Below, piece by piece: positions 1 to 11,594 of a stretch of DNA of 64,000 nucleotides. The position numbers were made by a program, and so were the translations under genes. Position 1 is the stretch's first letter; every line of letters starts with the position of its first letter. Location: NCBI RefSeq assembly GCF_001423425.1, contig NZ_LMNX01000001.1, forward strand, positions 82,970 to 146,969, written 5' to 3'. This stretch comes from Rhizobium sp. Leaf306 (lineage in GTDB: Bacteria; Pseudomonadota; Alphaproteobacteria; Rhizobiales; Rhizobiaceae). The notes below the pieces were generated by a model. That model worked only from the letters and a program-made list of their open reading frames with translations. It was not told the origin of the DNA and made no database searches.

Positions 1-729
1 GAAGGCGGTCACCGGTGTCGGTGCACCTTCATATACGTCCGGCGTCCACATGTGGAACGGCACGGCGGAGATCTTGAAGCAGGCGCCGGCAAGGATGAAG
101 ACCATGCCGAAGATGAGCCCGAGGCCGCGCTCTTCAGACGACAAAACGGTGGCGATTTCGTCGAAGCCGGTATTGCCAGTGAAGCCGTAGACCAGCGACA
201 TGCCGTAAAGCATCATGCCCGACGACAGGGCGCCGAGGACGAAGTACTTCAGGCCCGCTTCCGTGGAGCGGAGGTTGTCGCGGCTGAAGGCAGCGACGAC
301 ATAGAGCGCCAACGACATCAGTTCGAGGCCGAGATAGAAGGCGATGAGGTCGTTGGCCGAGATCAGCACCATCATGCCGAGCGTTGCAAGCACCAGGAGA
401 ACCGGAAATTCGAACTTGTCGAGTTCCAGCGCCTTGGCCTGCCCCATGGACATAACCATGGCGGTGATCGATCCGATCAGTGCCAGGATCTTCATGAAGC
501 GGGCAAACGTATCCGATACGAAGGCGCCGCCAAAAGCCTGACCGTCGCCGGTCATGAAGACCAGCATGGCGCCTACGACCGCCAGAAGGGCGATCGCAAG
601 ACCGGTGACCAGCGGGGCGGATTTTTCGCCGGAGAAGACGCCAATCATCAGAAGGGCGAGCGCGCCTACGGCCAGGATAACTTCCGGCAGGGCCAGACGC
701 AGGCTTTGGCTCAAGAGTTCAGCGGTCAT
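1..729 (-). CDS. nuoN: NADH-quinone oxidoreductase subunit N (partial, 3' end outside window)
   Basis: This is the first 243 residues of the complex I subunit N, an antiporter-like membrane subunit that helps translocate protons in the inner membrane. The protein starts MTAELLSQ at 729 and runs off the left edge of the window, so the C-terminal half is missing here. Several hydrophobic helices are visible. Near the edge lies the family-typical segment [18 protein letters not shown], the conserved antiporter loop. It is the last gene of the nuo series and follows nuoM by 18 bases. Identity is secure from this motif and from its position. Confidence 0.95.
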   Translation of the reverse strand, partial: MTAELLSQSLRLALPEVILAVGALALLMIGVFSGEKSAPLVTGLAIALLAVVGAMLVFMTGDGQAFGGAFVSDTFARFMKILALIGSITAMVMSMGQAKALELDKFEFPVLLVLATLGMMVLISANDLIAFYLGLELMSLALYVVAAFSRDNLRSTEAGLKYFVLGALSSGMMLYGMSLVYGFTGNTGFDEIATVLSSEERGLGLIFGMVFILAGACFKISAVPFHMWTPDVYEGAPTPVTAF

Positions 730-747
730 GTCCAGTTTCGTCCCGTC

Positions 748-2259
748 TCAGTGCACGTTGAGTGCAAGGTTCTTTGCTGCGGCCAAGGCTGCGGAGTAAT
801 TGTTCACCACGAGATCCACCGAGGCTGCGGTCGCGTTGAGGACCGGCATTGGATAGAAACCGTAGAAAATCGTGAGCGCGACCAGTGGGTAGAGCAGGAA
901 CTTCTCGCGCGTCGAAAGGTCGAGAAGTGCCTTCAGCTTTTCCTTTTCCAGTGCCCCGAAAATGACCCGGCGATAAAGCCAGAGCGCATAGGACGCGGAA
1001 AGGATGACGCCGGTAGCGGCAAACAGTGCCACCCAGGTGTTGACCCGGAAGACGCCCATGATCGTCAGGAATTCGCCGACGAAGCCGGACGTTCCCGGAA
1101 GACCGACATTCGCCATGGTGAGGATCATGAAGGCGACGGCATATTTCGGCATGTTGTTGACGAGACCGCCGTAAGCCGAGATCTCGCGGGTATGGAGGCG
1201 GTCATAGACAACACCGACGCAGAGGAAGAGCGCGCCGGAAACGATGCCATGCGACAGCATCTGGAAGATCGCACCCTGAACGCCCTGCTGGTTTGCCGCA
1301 AAGATGCCCATCGTGACGTAGCCCATATGGGCAACCGACGAATAGGCGATCAGCTTCTTGATGTCGTCCTGCATCATCGCCACCAGTGAGGTGTAGATGA
1401 TGGCAATGACGGACAGCGCGAACACCATCGGCGCGAAGTACTCGGATGCCAGCGGGAACATCTGCAAGAGGATACGGATCATGCCGTAGCCGCCGAGCTT
1501 CAGCATGACGCCGGCCAGGATGACCGAACCTGCGGTCGGAGCCTGAACGTGCGCATCCGGAAGCCAGGTGTGGACCGGCCACATCGGCATCTTGACCGCG
1601 AAGGCTGCAAAGCATGCAAGCCACAGCCAGGTCTGAACGCCGGCCGGGAAGCCGAACTTCAGAAGCTCGGTCATATCGGTCGTGCCGGCCTGCCAGTACA
1701 TGGCCATCACGGCCAGCATCATCAGAACCGAACCAAGCAGCGTATAGAGGAACAGCTTGTAGGAGGCGTAGACGCGATCCTTGCCGCCCCAGACGCCGAT
1801 GATGATGAACATCGGAATCAGCGTCGCTTCGAAGAAGATGTAGAAAAGAACGATATCGAGGCCGACGAAGACGCCGGTCATGGCCACCTGCAGAAGCAGG
1901 AAGGCAATCATGTATTCCTTGATGCGCTTCTCGATCGCTTCCCAGCTGGCAAGCACGCAGAACGGCATCAGGAATGTCGTCAGGATGACGAACAACATGG
2001 AAATGCCGTCGACGCCGAGATGATAGGAAATCCCCGTGCTCAGCCACTCATGCTTTTCGACCATCTGGAAGCCCGGGTTCGAATTGTCGAAACCGATCCA
2101 GATGAACAGAGAGACGATAAAGGTGACGACCGTCGTCAGGAGCGCGATGTTGAGCACGTTGCGGCGACCGTTCGCCCCCTCGCCGTTTGTCAGCAAGAGG
2201 AGGAGAACGCCGACCAGCGGCAGGAAGGTGACCGTCGAGAGAATTGGCCAGTCGGTCAT
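748..2259 (-). CDS. nuoM: NADH-quinone oxidoreductase subunit M
   Basis: Antiporter-like proton-pumping subunit of complex I, 503 residues, with about 14 predicted membrane helices. Visible family segments include [20 protein letters not shown] and the downstream [15 protein letters not shown] motif. I chose the start at [12 protein letters not shown] rather than the ATG nine codons upstream. This ATG overlaps the nuoL stop codon by one base (TAATG) and has a GGGAG ribosome site about nine bases ahead, so translation is probably coupled to nuoL. The length is normal for the family. Confidence 0.97.
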   Translation of the reverse strand: MTDWPILSTVTFLPLVGVLLLLLTNGEGANGRRNVLNIALLTTVVTFIVSLFIWIGFDNSNPGFQMVEKHEWLSTGISYHLGVDGISMLFVILTTFLMPFCVLASWEAIEKRIKEYMIAFLLLQVAMTGVFVGLDIVLFYIFFEATLIPMFIIIGVWGGKDRVYASYKLFLYTLLGSVLMMLAVMAMYWQAGTTDMTELLKFGFPAGVQTWLWLACFAAFAVKMPMWPVHTWLPDAHVQAPTAGSVILAGVMLKLGGYGMIRILLQMFPLASEYFAPMVFALSVIAIIYTSLVAMMQDDIKKLIAYSSVAHMGYVTMGIFAANQQGVQGAIFQMLSHGIVSGALFLCVGVVYDRLHTREISAYGGLVNNMPKYAVAFMILTMANVGLPGTSGFVGEFLTIMGVFRVNTWVALFAATGVILSASYALWLYRRVIFGALEKEKLKALLDLSTREKFLLYPLVALTIFYGFYPMPVLNATAASVDLVVNNYSAALAAAKNLALNVH

Positions 2260-4259
2260 TACATTGAGCTCCCGAGCATCATCCATGTGACGAGGGCGGC
2301 GACGCCGATCAGCATCGCGAACGCGTAGTGATAAAGGTAACCGGACTGCAGCTTGACCACCCGGTCGGTGATATCGACCACGCGGGCGGCGACGCCGTTG
2401 GGGCCGTAGTTATCGATGACGGCGACGTCACCCTTCTTCCACAGGAAGCGGCCGAGAGCCTTGGCCGAGCGGACGAAGAGGAAGTCGTAGAGTTCGTCGA
2501 AATACCACTTGTTCAGCAGGAACTGGTAGAGGCCCTGCTGCGAAGCGGCGAGACGCTTCGGGGTTTCCGGCGACTTGATGTAGAAGTACCAGGCGGTGAC
2601 AAAACCGATCAGCATGGCGATGAATGGCGACAGCGCCACCAGTGCCGGCACGTGGTGGAACTCGTGTAGCAGTTCGTTCTGCTCGGACGTGAACAGCGCG
2701 CCCTTCCAGAAGGCGTCGTAGTCGTGGCCGTAGAAGAATTCCTTGAACACGACACCAGCGAGCACTGCGCCGGCTGCCAGGATGTAGAGCGGCACCAGCA
2801 TGACGTTGGGGCTCTCATGGACGTGATGCATCACTTCATGGCTCGCACGCGGCTTGCCGAAGAAGGTGAGGAAGATCAGGCGCCACGAATAGAAGCTCGT
2901 GAACATCGCTGCAATGACCAGCAGAGTGAAGGCAAAGCCTGCAACCGGCGAATGGGACGCGTAGGTTGCCTCGATGATGAAGTCCTTCGAGAAGAAGCCT
3001 GCAAAACCGATCGGCGTGAACGGAATGCCGACGCCGGTGATGGCAAGCGTGCCGATCAGCATCATGGCGAAGGTCAGCTTGATGTGGCTGCGCAGGCCGC
3101 CCATGTGGCGCATGTCCTGTTCGCCATCGACGGCATGGATGACCGAGCCGGCGCAGAGGAACAGGAGTGCCTTGAAGAAGGCATGCGTGAACAGGTGGAA
3201 TACGGCAGCACCATAAGCGCCGACGCCGAGTGCCACGAACATGTAGCCGAGCTGCGAACAGGTCGAATAAGCGATGACGCGCTTGATGTCGTTCTGCACG
3301 AGGCCGACGGTTGCCGCGAAGAAAGCGGTGATCGCACCGATGATGGTGACGATGGTCAGCGCATCTGGCGACAGTTCAAACACCGGCGACATGCGGGCGA
3401 CGAGGAAGACGCCGGCGGTGACCATGGTTGCTGCGTGAATGAGGGCCGAGACCGGGGTCGGGCCTTCCATCGCGTCCGGCAACCAGGTGTGCAGCAGGAA
3501 CTGCGCCGACTTGCCCATGGCGCCCATGAACAGAAGCAGGCAGACGACGGTGAGTGCTGTCGCCCGTGTCAGTTCCATGCCGAAGATGTTGGCAACGACC
3601 TGCGTCGCTTCCGGTGCGCCTTCAGCTGGCAGGTAGTTGGCAGCAGCGGCAAAGATGGTTTCAAAGCTGATAGAGCCGAACAGCACGAACAGGCCGGCAA
3701 TGCCGAGAATGAAGCCGAAGTCGCCGACGCGGTTGACGATGAACGCCTTCATGGCAGCAGCCGAAGCGGACGGCTTCTTGTACCAGAAGCCGATCAGCAG
3801 ATAGGATGCGAGACCCACGCCTTCCCAGCCGAAGAACATCTGGGCCAGGTTGTCGGACGTGATCAGCATCAACATCGCAAAGGTGAACAGCGACAGGTAG
3901 GCGAAGAACCGCGGGCGATGCGGATCGTGGTGCATGTAGCCGATCGAGTAGATATGCACGAGCGTCGACACGGAGTTGACGACGACGAACATGATCGCGC
4001 TCAGCGTATCGATGCGGAACGACCACTCGACGTCGATGCCGCCGGACTGCATCCACTGCATTACCGGAACCTTGATGACTTCGCCGGCTTCGCCGTGGTG
4101 AAGAGCCACGTTGAAGAAGACGATCCAGGAGAGGATCGCCGCGATGATCATCAGACCGCTGGTGACGTATTCGGAAGCCTTGGCACCGATCTGGCGGCCG
4201 AACAGGCCGGCGATCAGGAAGCCGATCAGGGGAAGAAAGACGATTGCCTTGTAGATCAT
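2259..4259 (-). CDS. nuoL: NADH-quinone oxidoreductase subunit L
   Basis: The largest antiporter-like subunit of complex I, 666 residues, at the distal end of the membrane arm. It shows the classical segments [36 protein letters not shown] and the [17 protein letters not shown] loop. The C-terminal region after about residue 500 should form the long lateral helix that lies along nuoM and nuoN. It starts seven bases after nuoK ends and overlaps nuoM by one base. Confidence 0.97.
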   Translation of the reverse strand: MIYKAIVFLPLIGFLIAGLFGRQIGAKASEYVTSGLMIIAAILSWIVFFNVALHHGEAGEVIKVPVMQWMQSGGIDVEWSFRIDTLSAIMFVVVNSVSTLVHIYSIGYMHHDPHRPRFFAYLSLFTFAMLMLITSDNLAQMFFGWEGVGLASYLLIGFWYKKPSASAAAMKAFIVNRVGDFGFILGIAGLFVLFGSISFETIFAAAANYLPAEGAPEATQVVANIFGMELTRATALTVVCLLLFMGAMGKSAQFLLHTWLPDAMEGPTPVSALIHAATMVTAGVFLVARMSPVFELSPDALTIVTIIGAITAFFAATVGLVQNDIKRVIAYSTCSQLGYMFVALGVGAYGAAVFHLFTHAFFKALLFLCAGSVIHAVDGEQDMRHMGGLRSHIKLTFAMMLIGTLAITGVGIPFTPIGFAGFFSKDFIIEATYASHSPVAGFAFTLLVIAAMFTSFYSWRLIFLTFFGKPRASHEVMHHVHESPNVMLVPLYILAAGAVLAGVVFKEFFYGHDYDAFWKGALFTSEQNELLHEFHHVPALVALSPFIAMLIGFVTAWYFYIKSPETPKRLAASQQGLYQFLLNKWYFDELYDFLFVRSAKALGRFLWKKGDVAVIDNYGPNGVAARVVDITDRVVKLQSGYLYHYAFAMLIGVAALVTWMMLGSSM

Positions 4260-4266
4260 GACCCGA

Positions 4267-4575
4267 TCAGCCCTTCATCATATTGACGTCTTCGACCGCG
4301 ATCGAGCCGCGGTTGCGGTAGAAGACGACGAGAATTGCAAGACCGATGGCGGCTTCCGCAGCAGCGACGGTCAGAATGAACAGTGCGAACACCTGTCCGA
4401 CGATGTCGTTCAGGAAGGACGAGAAGGCCACCATGTTGAGGTTGACCGCGAGCAGGATAAGCTCGACCGACATCAGGATGATGATGACGTTCTTGCGGTT
4501 CAGGAAGATACCGAACACGCCGAGCGTGAACAGGATGGCGCTGACCGTGAGATAGTGGGAAAGACCGATTTCCAT
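4267..4575 (-). CDS. nuoK: NADH-quinone oxidoreductase subunit K
   Basis: A small three-helix membrane subunit of complex I, 102 residues, starting [13 protein letters not shown]. The typical segment [17 protein letters not shown] (here [18 protein letters not shown]) carries the conserved membrane glutamate in helix 2, and [14 protein letters not shown] carries the second glutamate in helix 3. Both are part of the proton path. It sits between nuoJ and nuoL in the standard order and is full length. Confidence 0.97.
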   Translation of the reverse strand: MEIGLSHYLTVSAILFTLGVFGIFLNRKNVIIILMSVELILLAVNLNMVAFSSFLNDIVGQVFALFILTVAAAEAAIGLAILVVFYRNRGSIAVEDVNMMKG

Positions 4576-4602
4576 GTTTGTTGTTCCTTGTTCCCGCTAC
4601 CT

Positions 4603-5217
4603 TCAGAGACCCTGGCCGGACTTGACCTTGACCACCTCGACGGCGGTTTCCGGCGTGCGTGCGACCTGCCTCGAAATATCCTGACGCTTGACGTTGGTGC
4701 GATGGCGCAGCGTCAGCACGATGGCGCCGATCATTGCGACCAGAAGCACCATGCCGGCGAGCTGGAAGAAATAGACGTAATTCGTATAGAGCACATCGCC
4801 GAGAGCGGCCGTGTTGGTGCGCACGGCAGGGTTCGGGATCGGCATCGTGATGGATTTGGCCGCCTCCGGTGCCAGAACCGAGCCGCCGATCACGACGATC
4901 AGTTCAGCCGCGAGGATCAGCCCGATGACGATGCCGATCGGCGCGTACTGGAGGATACCGGAACGCAGTTCGGCAAAATCGATGTCGAGCATCATGACGA
5001 CGAACAGGAAGAGAACCGCGACCGCGCCGATATAGACGACGAGCAGGATCATCGCCAGGAACTCGGCCCCGGTCAGCAGGAACAGGCCCGCCGAATTGAA
5101 GAAGGTGAGGATGAGGAAGAGCACCGAATGGACCGGGTTCTTGGCCGAGATGACCATGAACGCCGACGCCACCGCGATGAACGCGAAGATGTAGAAAAAG
5201 ATAGCCTGCAGACCCAT
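4603..5217 (-). CDS. nuoJ: NADH-quinone oxidoreductase subunit J
   Basis: A membrane subunit of complex I, 204 residues, with five predicted helices. The segment LLVVYIGAVAVLFLFVVMMLD is the conserved helix 3, which contains the pi-bulge region coupling quinone reduction to pumping. I chose the start at MGLQAIFFYIFAF, which has an AAAAGG ribosome site seven bases upstream. The open frame extends 13 codons further with a non-family-like sequence. A spacer of 139 bases separates it from nuoI upstream, longer than most gaps in this operon. Confidence 0.96.
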   Translation of the reverse strand: MGLQAIFFYIFAFIAVASAFMVISAKNPVHSVLFLILTFFNSAGLFLLTGAEFLAMILLVVYIGAVAVLFLFVVMMLDIDFAELRSGILQYAPIGIVIGLILAAELIVVIGGSVLAPEAAKSITMPIPNPAVRTNTAALGDVLYTNYVYFFQLAGMVLLVAMIGAIVLTLRHRTNVKRQDISRQVARTPETAVEVVKVKSGQGL

Positions 5218-5356
5218 CGTGGTGCCTTTTCGTTCCTCATCGGGCGGCGCTTCCAAAAAGCCCCCTGCCCGTCAGAACCCGGCGCTTCGAACGCACCGAG
5301 ATTAAATGACCAATGCTTGCCCGGCGCCCGATCAGAGCGACGGCATGCTCGCCCCG

Positions 5357-5845
5357 TTACCGGTAGGGCGAGTCGATCCCGATGTTGCGCGCAATTTCAC
5401 GCTCCCAACGATCGCCGTTTTCGAGAAGACGTGCCTTGTCGAAATACAGTTCTTCGCGGGTTTCCGTCGAGAATTCGAAATTCGGACCTTCGACGATCGC
5501 ATCGACCGGGCAGGCTTCCTGGCAGAAGCCGCAGTAGATGCACTTCACCATGTCGATATCGTAACGCACCGTGCGGCGGGTGCCGTCGTTACGGCGCGGG
5601 CCGGCTTCGATCGTGATCGCCTGGGCGGGACAGATCGCCTCGCACAGCTTGCAGGCGATGCAACGCTCTTCGCCGTTCGGATAGCGGCGCAGTGCATGTT
5701 CGCCACGGAAGCGCGGCGAGACCGGGCCCTTTTCGAACGGGTAGTTGATCGTCGCCTTCTGCTTGAAGAAATACCTCATCGACAGGAAGAAGGCGCCGAC
5801 GAATTCCTTCAGGAACAGCGAGTTGATAGCCTGGGTAATAGCCAT
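5357..5845 (-). CDS. nuoI: NADH-quinone oxidoreductase subunit I (2x[4Fe-4S])
   Basis: An iron-sulfur subunit of complex I, 162 residues, at the junction of the peripheral and membrane arms. It carries electrons toward the quinone site. Two 8Fe ferredoxin-type motifs are visible, [12 protein letters not shown] and [12 protein letters not shown], which bind clusters N6a and N6b. The start at [11 protein letters not shown] is preceded by GGAG seven bases upstream. The ATG four codons earlier lies inside that ribosome site, so I reject it. Confidence 0.97.
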   Translation of the reverse strand: MAITQAINSLFLKEFVGAFFLSMRYFFKQKATINYPFEKGPVSPRFRGEHALRRYPNGEERCIACKLCEAICPAQAITIEAGPRRNDGTRRTVRYDIDMVKCIYCGFCQEACPVDAIVEGPNFEFSTETREELYFDKARLLENGDRWEREIARNIGIDSPYR

Positions 5846-5884
5846 CTTATTCTCCAATGATGCCGAGTGACGAACGGGCCATGA

Positions 5885-6928
5885 TCATGCCCATCCCATC
5901 AGTTTCAGCACGAATGCAACGATCACGACCATGGCGAGCGACAGAGGCAGAAACACCTTCCAGCCGAGACGCATGAGTTGGTCGTAGCGATAGCGCGGTA
6001 CGAAGGCCTTCACCATAGCGAACATGAAGAAGACCATGGAGCCTTTCAGCATGAACCAGATGATGCCGGGAACCCAGTTGAGGAACCAGACGTCTACCGG
6101 CGGCAGCCAGCCTCCGAGGAAAAGAATAGTGGTCAGCGAGCACATCATCAGGATGGCGGCATATTCGCCGAGCATCAGCATCATGTATGGCGCTGACGAA
6201 TACTCGACCATGTAACCGGCGACAAGTTCGGATTCCGCTTCCGGCAAATCGAACGGGGGACGGTTGGTTTCTGCAAGCGCCGAGATGAAGAAGATCACGA
6301 ACATCGGGAACAGCGCCAGCCAGTGCCAGTCGAGGAACGAAGCCGGCAGACCCATCATCGTGCCGAGACCGTCATGCTGTGCATTGACGATGTCGGTCAG
6401 GTTGAGCGAGCCGACGCAGAGCAGGACCGAGACGATGACGAAGCCGATCGAGACTTCATAAGACACCATCTGCGCCGCGGAGCGAAGTGCGCCGAGGAAC
6501 GGGTACTTCGAGTTCGATGCCCAGCCCGCCATGATGATGCCGTAGACTTCGAGCGACGAGATCGCGAAGACGTAGAGGATACCGACATTGATGTTGGCGA
6601 TAACCCAGTTCTGGCTGAACGGAATGACCGCCCAGGTAGCCAGCGCCAGCGTCACCGAAATCAGTGGAGCCAGAAGGAAGACGCCTTTGTTGGCGCCAGC
6701 CGGAATGATCGGCTCCTTCAGGATGAACTTCAAAAGGTCGGCGAAGGACTGGAACAGACCGAACGGACCAACGACGTTCGGACCACGGCGCAGCTGAACG
6801 GCCGCCCAGATCTTGCGGTCGGCGAGAAGGATATAGGCAATGAAGACCAGAAGGCAGACCAGGAGCAGAAGAGACTGCCCAACCATGATCAGTGCCGGCC
6901 AAACGTAGGTCCAGAAGAACGAATCCAT
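5885..6928 (-). CDS. nuoH: NADH-quinone oxidoreductase subunit H
   Basis: A membrane subunit of complex I, 347 residues and about eight helices, forming much of the quinone-binding pocket. The segments [20 protein letters not shown] and [20 protein letters not shown] are diagnostic. The glutamate-rich loop after the second segment takes part in quinone binding. The start at [11 protein letters not shown] lies ten bases after the GGAG that overlaps the nuoG stop. An ATG two codons upstream is also possible. nuoG ends only seven bases before this start. Confidence 0.96.
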   Translation of the reverse strand: MDSFFWTYVWPALIMVGQSLLLLVCLLVFIAYILLADRKIWAAVQLRRGPNVVGPFGLFQSFADLLKFILKEPIIPAGANKGVFLLAPLISVTLALATWAVIPFSQNWVIANINVGILYVFAISSLEVYGIIMAGWASNSKYPFLGALRSAAQMVSYEVSIGFVIVSVLLCVGSLNLTDIVNAQHDGLGTMMGLPASFLDWHWLALFPMFVIFFISALAETNRPPFDLPEAESELVAGYMVEYSSAPYMMLMLGEYAAILMMCSLTTILFLGGWLPPVDVWFLNWVPGIIWFMLKGSMVFFMFAMVKAFVPRYRYDQLMRLGWKVFLPLSLAMVVIVAFVLKLMGWA

Positions 6929-6935
6929 GTTCATA

Positions 6936-9017
6936 TTACTCCGCCGCAACCTGGAAATTGTTGCGGGCCAGTGCCGAGCACTCCGCCATGACGGCAGATG
7001 CGCGGGCGATCGGGTTGGTCAGATAGAAATCCTTGATCGGCGTCGTGAAGCCGCCCTTTGAAAGTTCACCGGATTTCAGGCCGAGGGTGGCGATGTCATT
7101 GACCGATCCGGCCGCGATCTCGTCGAGATCCGCAAAATGCGGGTGATCCGCATAAAGCTTCGCACGCAGAGCATAAAGCGAATCGAACGGCAGCTTCTTG
7201 CCCAGCACGTCTGACAGGGCGCGGATGATTGCCCAATCCTCGCGGGCTTCGCCCGGCGCGAAGCCGGCACGGTTGCCCATCTGGACACGGCCTTCGGTGT
7301 TGACCCAGGTTCCGGACTTTTCCGTGTAGGTCGCGGCCGGCAGGATGACGTCGGCGGTATGCGCGCCGTTATCGCCGTGGCTGCCGATATAGACGGTGAA
7401 CTTGGCGTATTTCGTCGAGAATTCCATCTCGTCGGCGCCAAGCAGGAAGAGAACGTCCATCGACTTCAGCATGGTCGCGGCATTTGCACCCTTGGCACCC
7501 GGCACGAAGCCGAGATCGAGGCCACCGACGCGCGATGCTGCGGTGTGCAGCACGCCGAAACCGTTCCACTCTTCCGTCAGCGCGCCAACGGAACCGGCAA
7601 GCTTTGCAGCTGCCTGAAGGATGGCGAGACCATCCGGACGGGACAGAGCCCCCTGCCCTACGATGATCATCGGGTTCTTCACGCCGCGCAGCTTTTCGGC
7701 AAAGCTGTTGCTGCCCGACGAAAGCTCGGCAAGCGAGTCCGGGCCGGCGCCGAGATAATCATAGGCGTAGCGGAGTTCGCTTACTTCGCCGATCACGCCG
7801 ATCGGGAAGTTGCCGCGACGGAAACGCTTGCGAATGCGGGCGTTCAGAACCGAAGCTTCATAGCGCGGGTTGGCGCCGATCAGGAGCAAGCCACCGGCCT
7901 GTTCGATGCCTTCGATGGTCGGGTTGAAGATGTAGCTGCCGCGACCAAGCGACGGATCGAGCGCCGTCCCGTCCTGGCGACAATCGAGGTTTTCCGAACC
8001 GAGCGAGTTCATCAGCGACTTCAGCGCGTACATTTCCTCGACCGAAGCCAGATCGCCGGCAATTGCGCCGATCTTGTCCCCTGATGTCGCGGAAACAGCG
8101 GTCTTGATCGCTGCGAAGGCTTCGGCCCAGCTTGCAGCCTGCAGACGGCCGTCCTTGCGGACATAAGGGCGATCGAGGCGCTGGGTTTTCAGACCGTCCC
8201 AGATGAAGCGGGTCTTGTCCGAGATCCACTCTTCGTTCACCTGCTCGTTGACGCGCGGCATGATGCGCATCACTTCGCGGCCGCGGGTGTCGACGCGGAT
8301 TGCGGAGCCGACGGCATCCATGACGTCGATCGATTCGGTCTTGTTCAGTTCCCAAGGACGGGCCGTGAAGGCGAACGGCTTGGAGGTGAGCGCACCGACG
8401 GGGCAGAGATCGACAACGTTGCCCTGAAGCTCCGAGGTCATCGCGTGCTCGAGATAGGTCGTGATTTCGGCATCTTCACCGCGGCCGATAAGACCAAGCT
8501 CAGAAATGCCGCCGACTTCGGTCGTGAAGCGGACGCAGCGCGTGCAGTGAATGCAGCGGTTCATCACGGTCTTGACGAGCGGGCCGATATACTTGTCTTC
8601 GACGGCGCGCTTGTTTTCGGTGTAGCGCGAGCTATCGATGCCGAAGGCCATCGCCTGATCCTGCAGGTCGCATTCGCCACCCTGGTCGCAAATCGGGCAA
8701 TCCAGCGGATGGTTGATCAGAAGGAATTCCATCACGCCTTCGCGGGCCTTCTTGACCATCGGCGTGTTGGTGAAGACTTCCGGCAGTTCGCCATTCGGGC
8801 CGCCGCGAATATCGCGCACGCCCATCGCGCAGGATGCCGCCGGCTTTGGCGGGCCACCCTTTACCTCGATCAGGCACATGCGACAGTTGCCTGCCACGGA
8901 CAGACGCTCGTGGAAACAAAAGCGCGGGATTTCGGCGCCGGCTTCCTCACACGCCTGAAGCAGCGTGAAATGATCCGGGACTTCGATTTCCTTGCCGTCT
9001 ACCTTCAGCTTCGTCAT
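6936..9017 (-). CDS. nuoG: NADH-quinone oxidoreductase subunit G
   Basis: The large peripheral-arm iron-sulfur subunit of complex I, 693 residues. At the N-terminus a 2Fe-2S ferredoxin domain shows [15 protein letters not shown]. Then come the His-Cys3 cluster segment [19 protein letters not shown] and the 4Fe-4S motif [10 protein letters not shown], with [13 protein letters not shown] closing it. The rest is the molybdopterin-oxidoreductase-like fold, which is structural here and binds no molybdenum. The length is typical for the alphaproteobacterial or mitochondrial type. It follows the small ORF at 9074 in the operon. Confidence 0.97.
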   Translation of the reverse strand: MTKLKVDGKEIEVPDHFTLLQACEEAGAEIPRFCFHERLSVAGNCRMCLIEVKGGPPKPAASCAMGVRDIRGGPNGELPEVFTNTPMVKKAREGVMEFLLINHPLDCPICDQGGECDLQDQAMAFGIDSSRYTENKRAVEDKYIGPLVKTVMNRCIHCTRCVRFTTEVGGISELGLIGRGEDAEITTYLEHAMTSELQGNVVDLCPVGALTSKPFAFTARPWELNKTESIDVMDAVGSAIRVDTRGREVMRIMPRVNEQVNEEWISDKTRFIWDGLKTQRLDRPYVRKDGRLQAASWAEAFAAIKTAVSATSGDKIGAIAGDLASVEEMYALKSLMNSLGSENLDCRQDGTALDPSLGRGSYIFNPTIEGIEQAGGLLLIGANPRYEASVLNARIRKRFRRGNFPIGVIGEVSELRYAYDYLGAGPDSLAELSSGSNSFAEKLRGVKNPMIIVGQGALSRPDGLAILQAAAKLAGSVGALTEEWNGFGVLHTAASRVGGLDLGFVPGAKGANAATMLKSMDVLFLLGADEMEFSTKYAKFTVYIGSHGDNGAHTADVILPAATYTEKSGTWVNTEGRVQMGNRAGFAPGEAREDWAIIRALSDVLGKKLPFDSLYALRAKLYADHPHFADLDEIAAGSVNDIATLGLKSGELSKGGFTTPIKDFYLTNPIARASAVMAECSALARNNFQVAAE

Positions 9018-9073
9018 CGTCTTAACTACGTCCTCAGTTCATCCATCAGCCGTCTCGCCGAGGGACACATTCC

Positions 9074-9235
9074 TTACTTCAACAGCGCCCGCGCCTGGCC
9101 GACCCAGTCGTCCCGCGAAATGCGCCCATCGAAACCCAAGTCGTCTTCGAACCGGGCAATATCTGTTTCGGACCAAGCGGCGATCGCGGCAAGCCCGCCA
9201 ACACCTTTGTCCTTCGAATTCTTTTCAACCTTCAA
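9074..9235 (-). CDS. Small helix-hairpin-helix-like protein between nuoF and nuoG
   Basis: A 53-codon open frame lies in the 233-base gap between nuoF and nuoG, in the same frame as nuoF directly after its stop codon. No ATG or GTG is available. The first plausible start is the TTG at 9235, with only weak ribosome-site sequence. The second half reads GGLAAIAAWSETDIARFEDD and continues through GFDGRISRDDWVGQARALLK. From memory this matches the tail of a helix-hairpin-helix module found at the C-terminus of many rhizobial NuoE and ribosomal L21 proteins. The match suggests a real conserved peptide, but it could also be a remnant of a formerly longer protein. Function is unknown. Confidence 0.55.
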   Translation of the reverse strand: MKVEKNSKDKGVGGLAAIAAWSETDIARFEDDLGFDGRISRDDWVGQARALLK

Positions 9236-9250
9236 GCAGATGCCGTCCGG

Positions 9251-10555
9251 TTACTCCGCTGCTTCCAGAACTGCGCCGTGTGAGGTCGAGTCCTTCGTGT
9301 ACTGGTCGATACGCGCCTCGATTTCGGGGCGGAAATTACGGATCAGGCCCTGGACCGGCCAAGCGGCCGCGTCGCCGAGCGCACAGATCGTGTGGCCTTC
9401 GATCTGCTTTGATACCTGGAAGAGCATGTCGATTTCGCGCTTCTGCGCGTTGCCGCGCACCATGCGCTCGAGAACGCGCATCATCCAGCCCGTGCCTTCG
9501 CGGCACGGCGTGCACTGGCCGCAGCTCTCGTGCTTGAAGAAGGCTGCGATGCGCCAGATCGCCTTGATTACGTCGGTCGACTTGTCCATGACGATCATGC
9601 CGCCCGTGCCGAACGACGATTTCACGTCGCGCATGCCGTCAAAGTCCATGATCGCGTCGGCCATGTCTTCGCCGCGAACGATCGGGCAGGACGCGCCACC
9701 GGGAATGACGCCGAGAAGGTTATCCCAACCGCCGCGGATACCGCCACAGTGATGCTCGATGATTTCGCGGAACGACAGACCCATCGCTTCTTCGAAGGTG
9801 CAGGGCTTGTTGACGTGGCCGGAGACCATGAACAGCTTGGTGCCGACATTGTTCGGGCGACCAATCGACGAGAACCAGGTGGCGCCACGGCGAAGGATGG
9901 TCGGTGCAACGGCAATCGATTCGACGTTGTTGACGGTCGTCGGGCAGCCGTAGAGACCCATATTGGCCGGGAACGGAGGCTTCAGGCGCGGCTGGCCCTT
10001 CTTGCCTTCGAGGCTTTCGAGCAGCGCCGTCTCTTCGCCGCAGATATAGGCACCGGCGCCGTGATGGACGTAAATGTCGAAATCCCAGCCGTTCTTGTTG
10101 TTCACACCGAGAAGACCGGCGGCATAGCATTCGTCGATCGCCGCCTGCAGGTCTTCACGTTCGCGCATATATTCGCCGCGGACATAGATGTAGGCGGTGT
10201 GCGCATTCATGGCGAAACCGGCAATCACGCAGCCTTCGATCAGCGTATGCGGATCGTTGCGCATAATTTCGCGGTCCTTGCAGGTGCCAGGCTCCGATTC
10301 GTCGGCATTGACGACGAGGTAGTGCGGGCGACCATCCGATTCCTTCGGCATGAAGGACCACTTGAGGCCGGTCGGGAAGCCTGCGCCACCACGACCGCGA
10401 AGACCGGAGGCCTTCATCTCGTTGATGATCCAGTCCCGGCCCTTCTCGATGATGATCTTCGTACCATCCCAGTGGCCACGGCTCATCGCGCCCTTCAAGG
10501 ACTTGTCCTTGAGACCGTAGATATTGGTGAAAATGCGATCCTGGTCTTGCAACAT
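9251..10555 (-). CDS. nuoF: NADH-quinone oxidoreductase subunit F
   Basis: The NADH-oxidising subunit of complex I, 434 residues, which binds FMN, NADH and the 4Fe-4S cluster N3. The glycine-rich NADH/FMN segments [13 protein letters not shown] and [15 protein letters not shown] are present, followed by [19 protein letters not shown]. The cluster motif [12 protein letters not shown] is near the C-terminus. It begins [14 protein letters not shown] and lies 91 bases downstream of nuoE. The length matches the family. Confidence 0.98.
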   Translation of the reverse strand: MLQDQDRIFTNIYGLKDKSLKGAMSRGHWDGTKIIIEKGRDWIINEMKASGLRGRGGAGFPTGLKWSFMPKESDGRPHYLVVNADESEPGTCKDREIMRNDPHTLIEGCVIAGFAMNAHTAYIYVRGEYMREREDLQAAIDECYAAGLLGVNNKNGWDFDIYVHHGAGAYICGEETALLESLEGKKGQPRLKPPFPANMGLYGCPTTVNNVESIAVAPTILRRGATWFSSIGRPNNVGTKLFMVSGHVNKPCTFEEAMGLSFREIIEHHCGGIRGGWDNLLGVIPGGASCPIVRGEDMADAIMDFDGMRDVKSSFGTGGMIVMDKSTDVIKAIWRIAAFFKHESCGQCTPCREGTGWMMRVLERMVRGNAQKREIDMLFQVSKQIEGHTICALGDAAAWPVQGLIRNFRPEIEARIDQYTKDSTSHGAVLEAAE

Positions 10556-10646
10556 GATCTATCTACCTACTCGACCGACTTTATCACATCGGATGTCATC
10601 ATCAGCATGCCCGTAGTGACGGACCGAAACTTTGCCGCGCCCATCA

Positions 10647-11579
10647 TCAGGAGCTTTCCCCTTCAGGCTTCGGCTTGCGGCTACGCTTCGGCTTCGTCTC
10701 GCCCGAGGGAACGCCGAGCTCTGCCGGAGCGCCTTCGGCCTTGCTCCCGGTCGCTGCTGGCGCCGTCTCGGTTGTCGTCGGCGAACCTTCGCCCTTTTCA
10801 GCAACCTTGACGTTCTCGGCAGCAGCCTTCGGCGCCGTGACCGGCGTCTTCAGCGACTTGTCTGTCTCAGGCGCCGTATCCTTCGGACGACCGGCATTTG
10901 CCGGTGGCACAGATGCGCCCTCGGTCACAGCCTGTGGCTGCGGCTCGAGATTGGTGCGAACAGGCTTGATATCGTCGACCAGTGTGATTGGAGCACCGAT
11001 CGGTGCCGACTCATGACGGTCGATCTGCGGGCCGGTCTTGACCTCGGCGCCCTTGCCTGCCTCGAACGTGTCGATGATTTCTTCAAGACGCTCGGGGGTC
11101 AGGTCCTCGTAGGCATCCTTGAAGATGATCACCATCGGTGCGTTGACGCAGGCGCCCTGACACTCGACTTCTTCCCATGACAGCGTGCCGGAAGCATTGA
11201 GATGCAGCGGATCGTGATGGATCTTCTTCTGACAGACCTTGATCAGATCTTCAGAGCCGCGAAGCATGCAAGGCGTCGTGCCGCAGACCTGGATATGGGC
11301 GCGCGTGCCGATCGGCTTCAGCTGGAACTGGGTATAGAAGGTCGCGACTTCGAGAACGCGGATATAGGCCATGTCGAGCTTGGCGGCGATATGCTCGATG
11401 GCGGAACGGGTGACCCAGCCATCCTGCTCCTGCGCACGCATCAACAACGGAATGACGGCCGACTGCTGCCGGCCTTCCGGGTATTTCCTGATCGTTGCCT
11501 CTGCCCAGACCGCATTCTCCTCGTTGAAGGAGAAGTTTGCCGGCTGGAACTGTTCTTCGGCTAGTCGACGAACGGACAT
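10647..11579 (-). CDS. nuoE: NADH-quinone oxidoreductase subunit E with long disordered tail
   Basis: The 2Fe-2S subunit of complex I (cluster N1a), paired with NuoF at the NADH end. The thioredoxin-like core spans about residues 10-175 with the cysteine pairs in VCGTTPCMLRG and ECQGACVNAP. The protein is 310 residues because of a tail from about residue 185 that is rich in Ala, Pro, Thr, Lys and Glu and ends in basic KRSRKPKPEG. Such tails are common in rhizobial NuoE. As I recall, some end in a helix-hairpin-helix module, which is absent here, while a related fragment sits alone after nuoF. Confidence 0.96.
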   Translation of the reverse strand: MSVRRLAEEQFQPANFSFNEENAVWAEATIRKYPEGRQQSAVIPLLMRAQEQDGWVTRSAIEHIAAKLDMAYIRVLEVATFYTQFQLKPIGTRAHIQVCGTTPCMLRGSEDLIKVCQKKIHHDPLHLNASGTLSWEEVECQGACVNAPMVIIFKDAYEDLTPERLEEIIDTFEAGKGAEVKTGPQIDRHESAPIGAPITLVDDIKPVRTNLEPQPQAVTEGASVPPANAGRPKDTAPETDKSLKTPVTAPKAAAENVKVAEKGEGSPTTTETAPAATGSKAEGAPAELGVPSGETKPKRSRKPKPEGESS

Positions 11580-11594
11580 GCTTTCAACGCCTTA

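Noticed and set aside
2724..4286. Plus-strand open frame of 520 codons opposite nuoL
   Set aside because: Antisense shadow of a conserved membrane protein gene.
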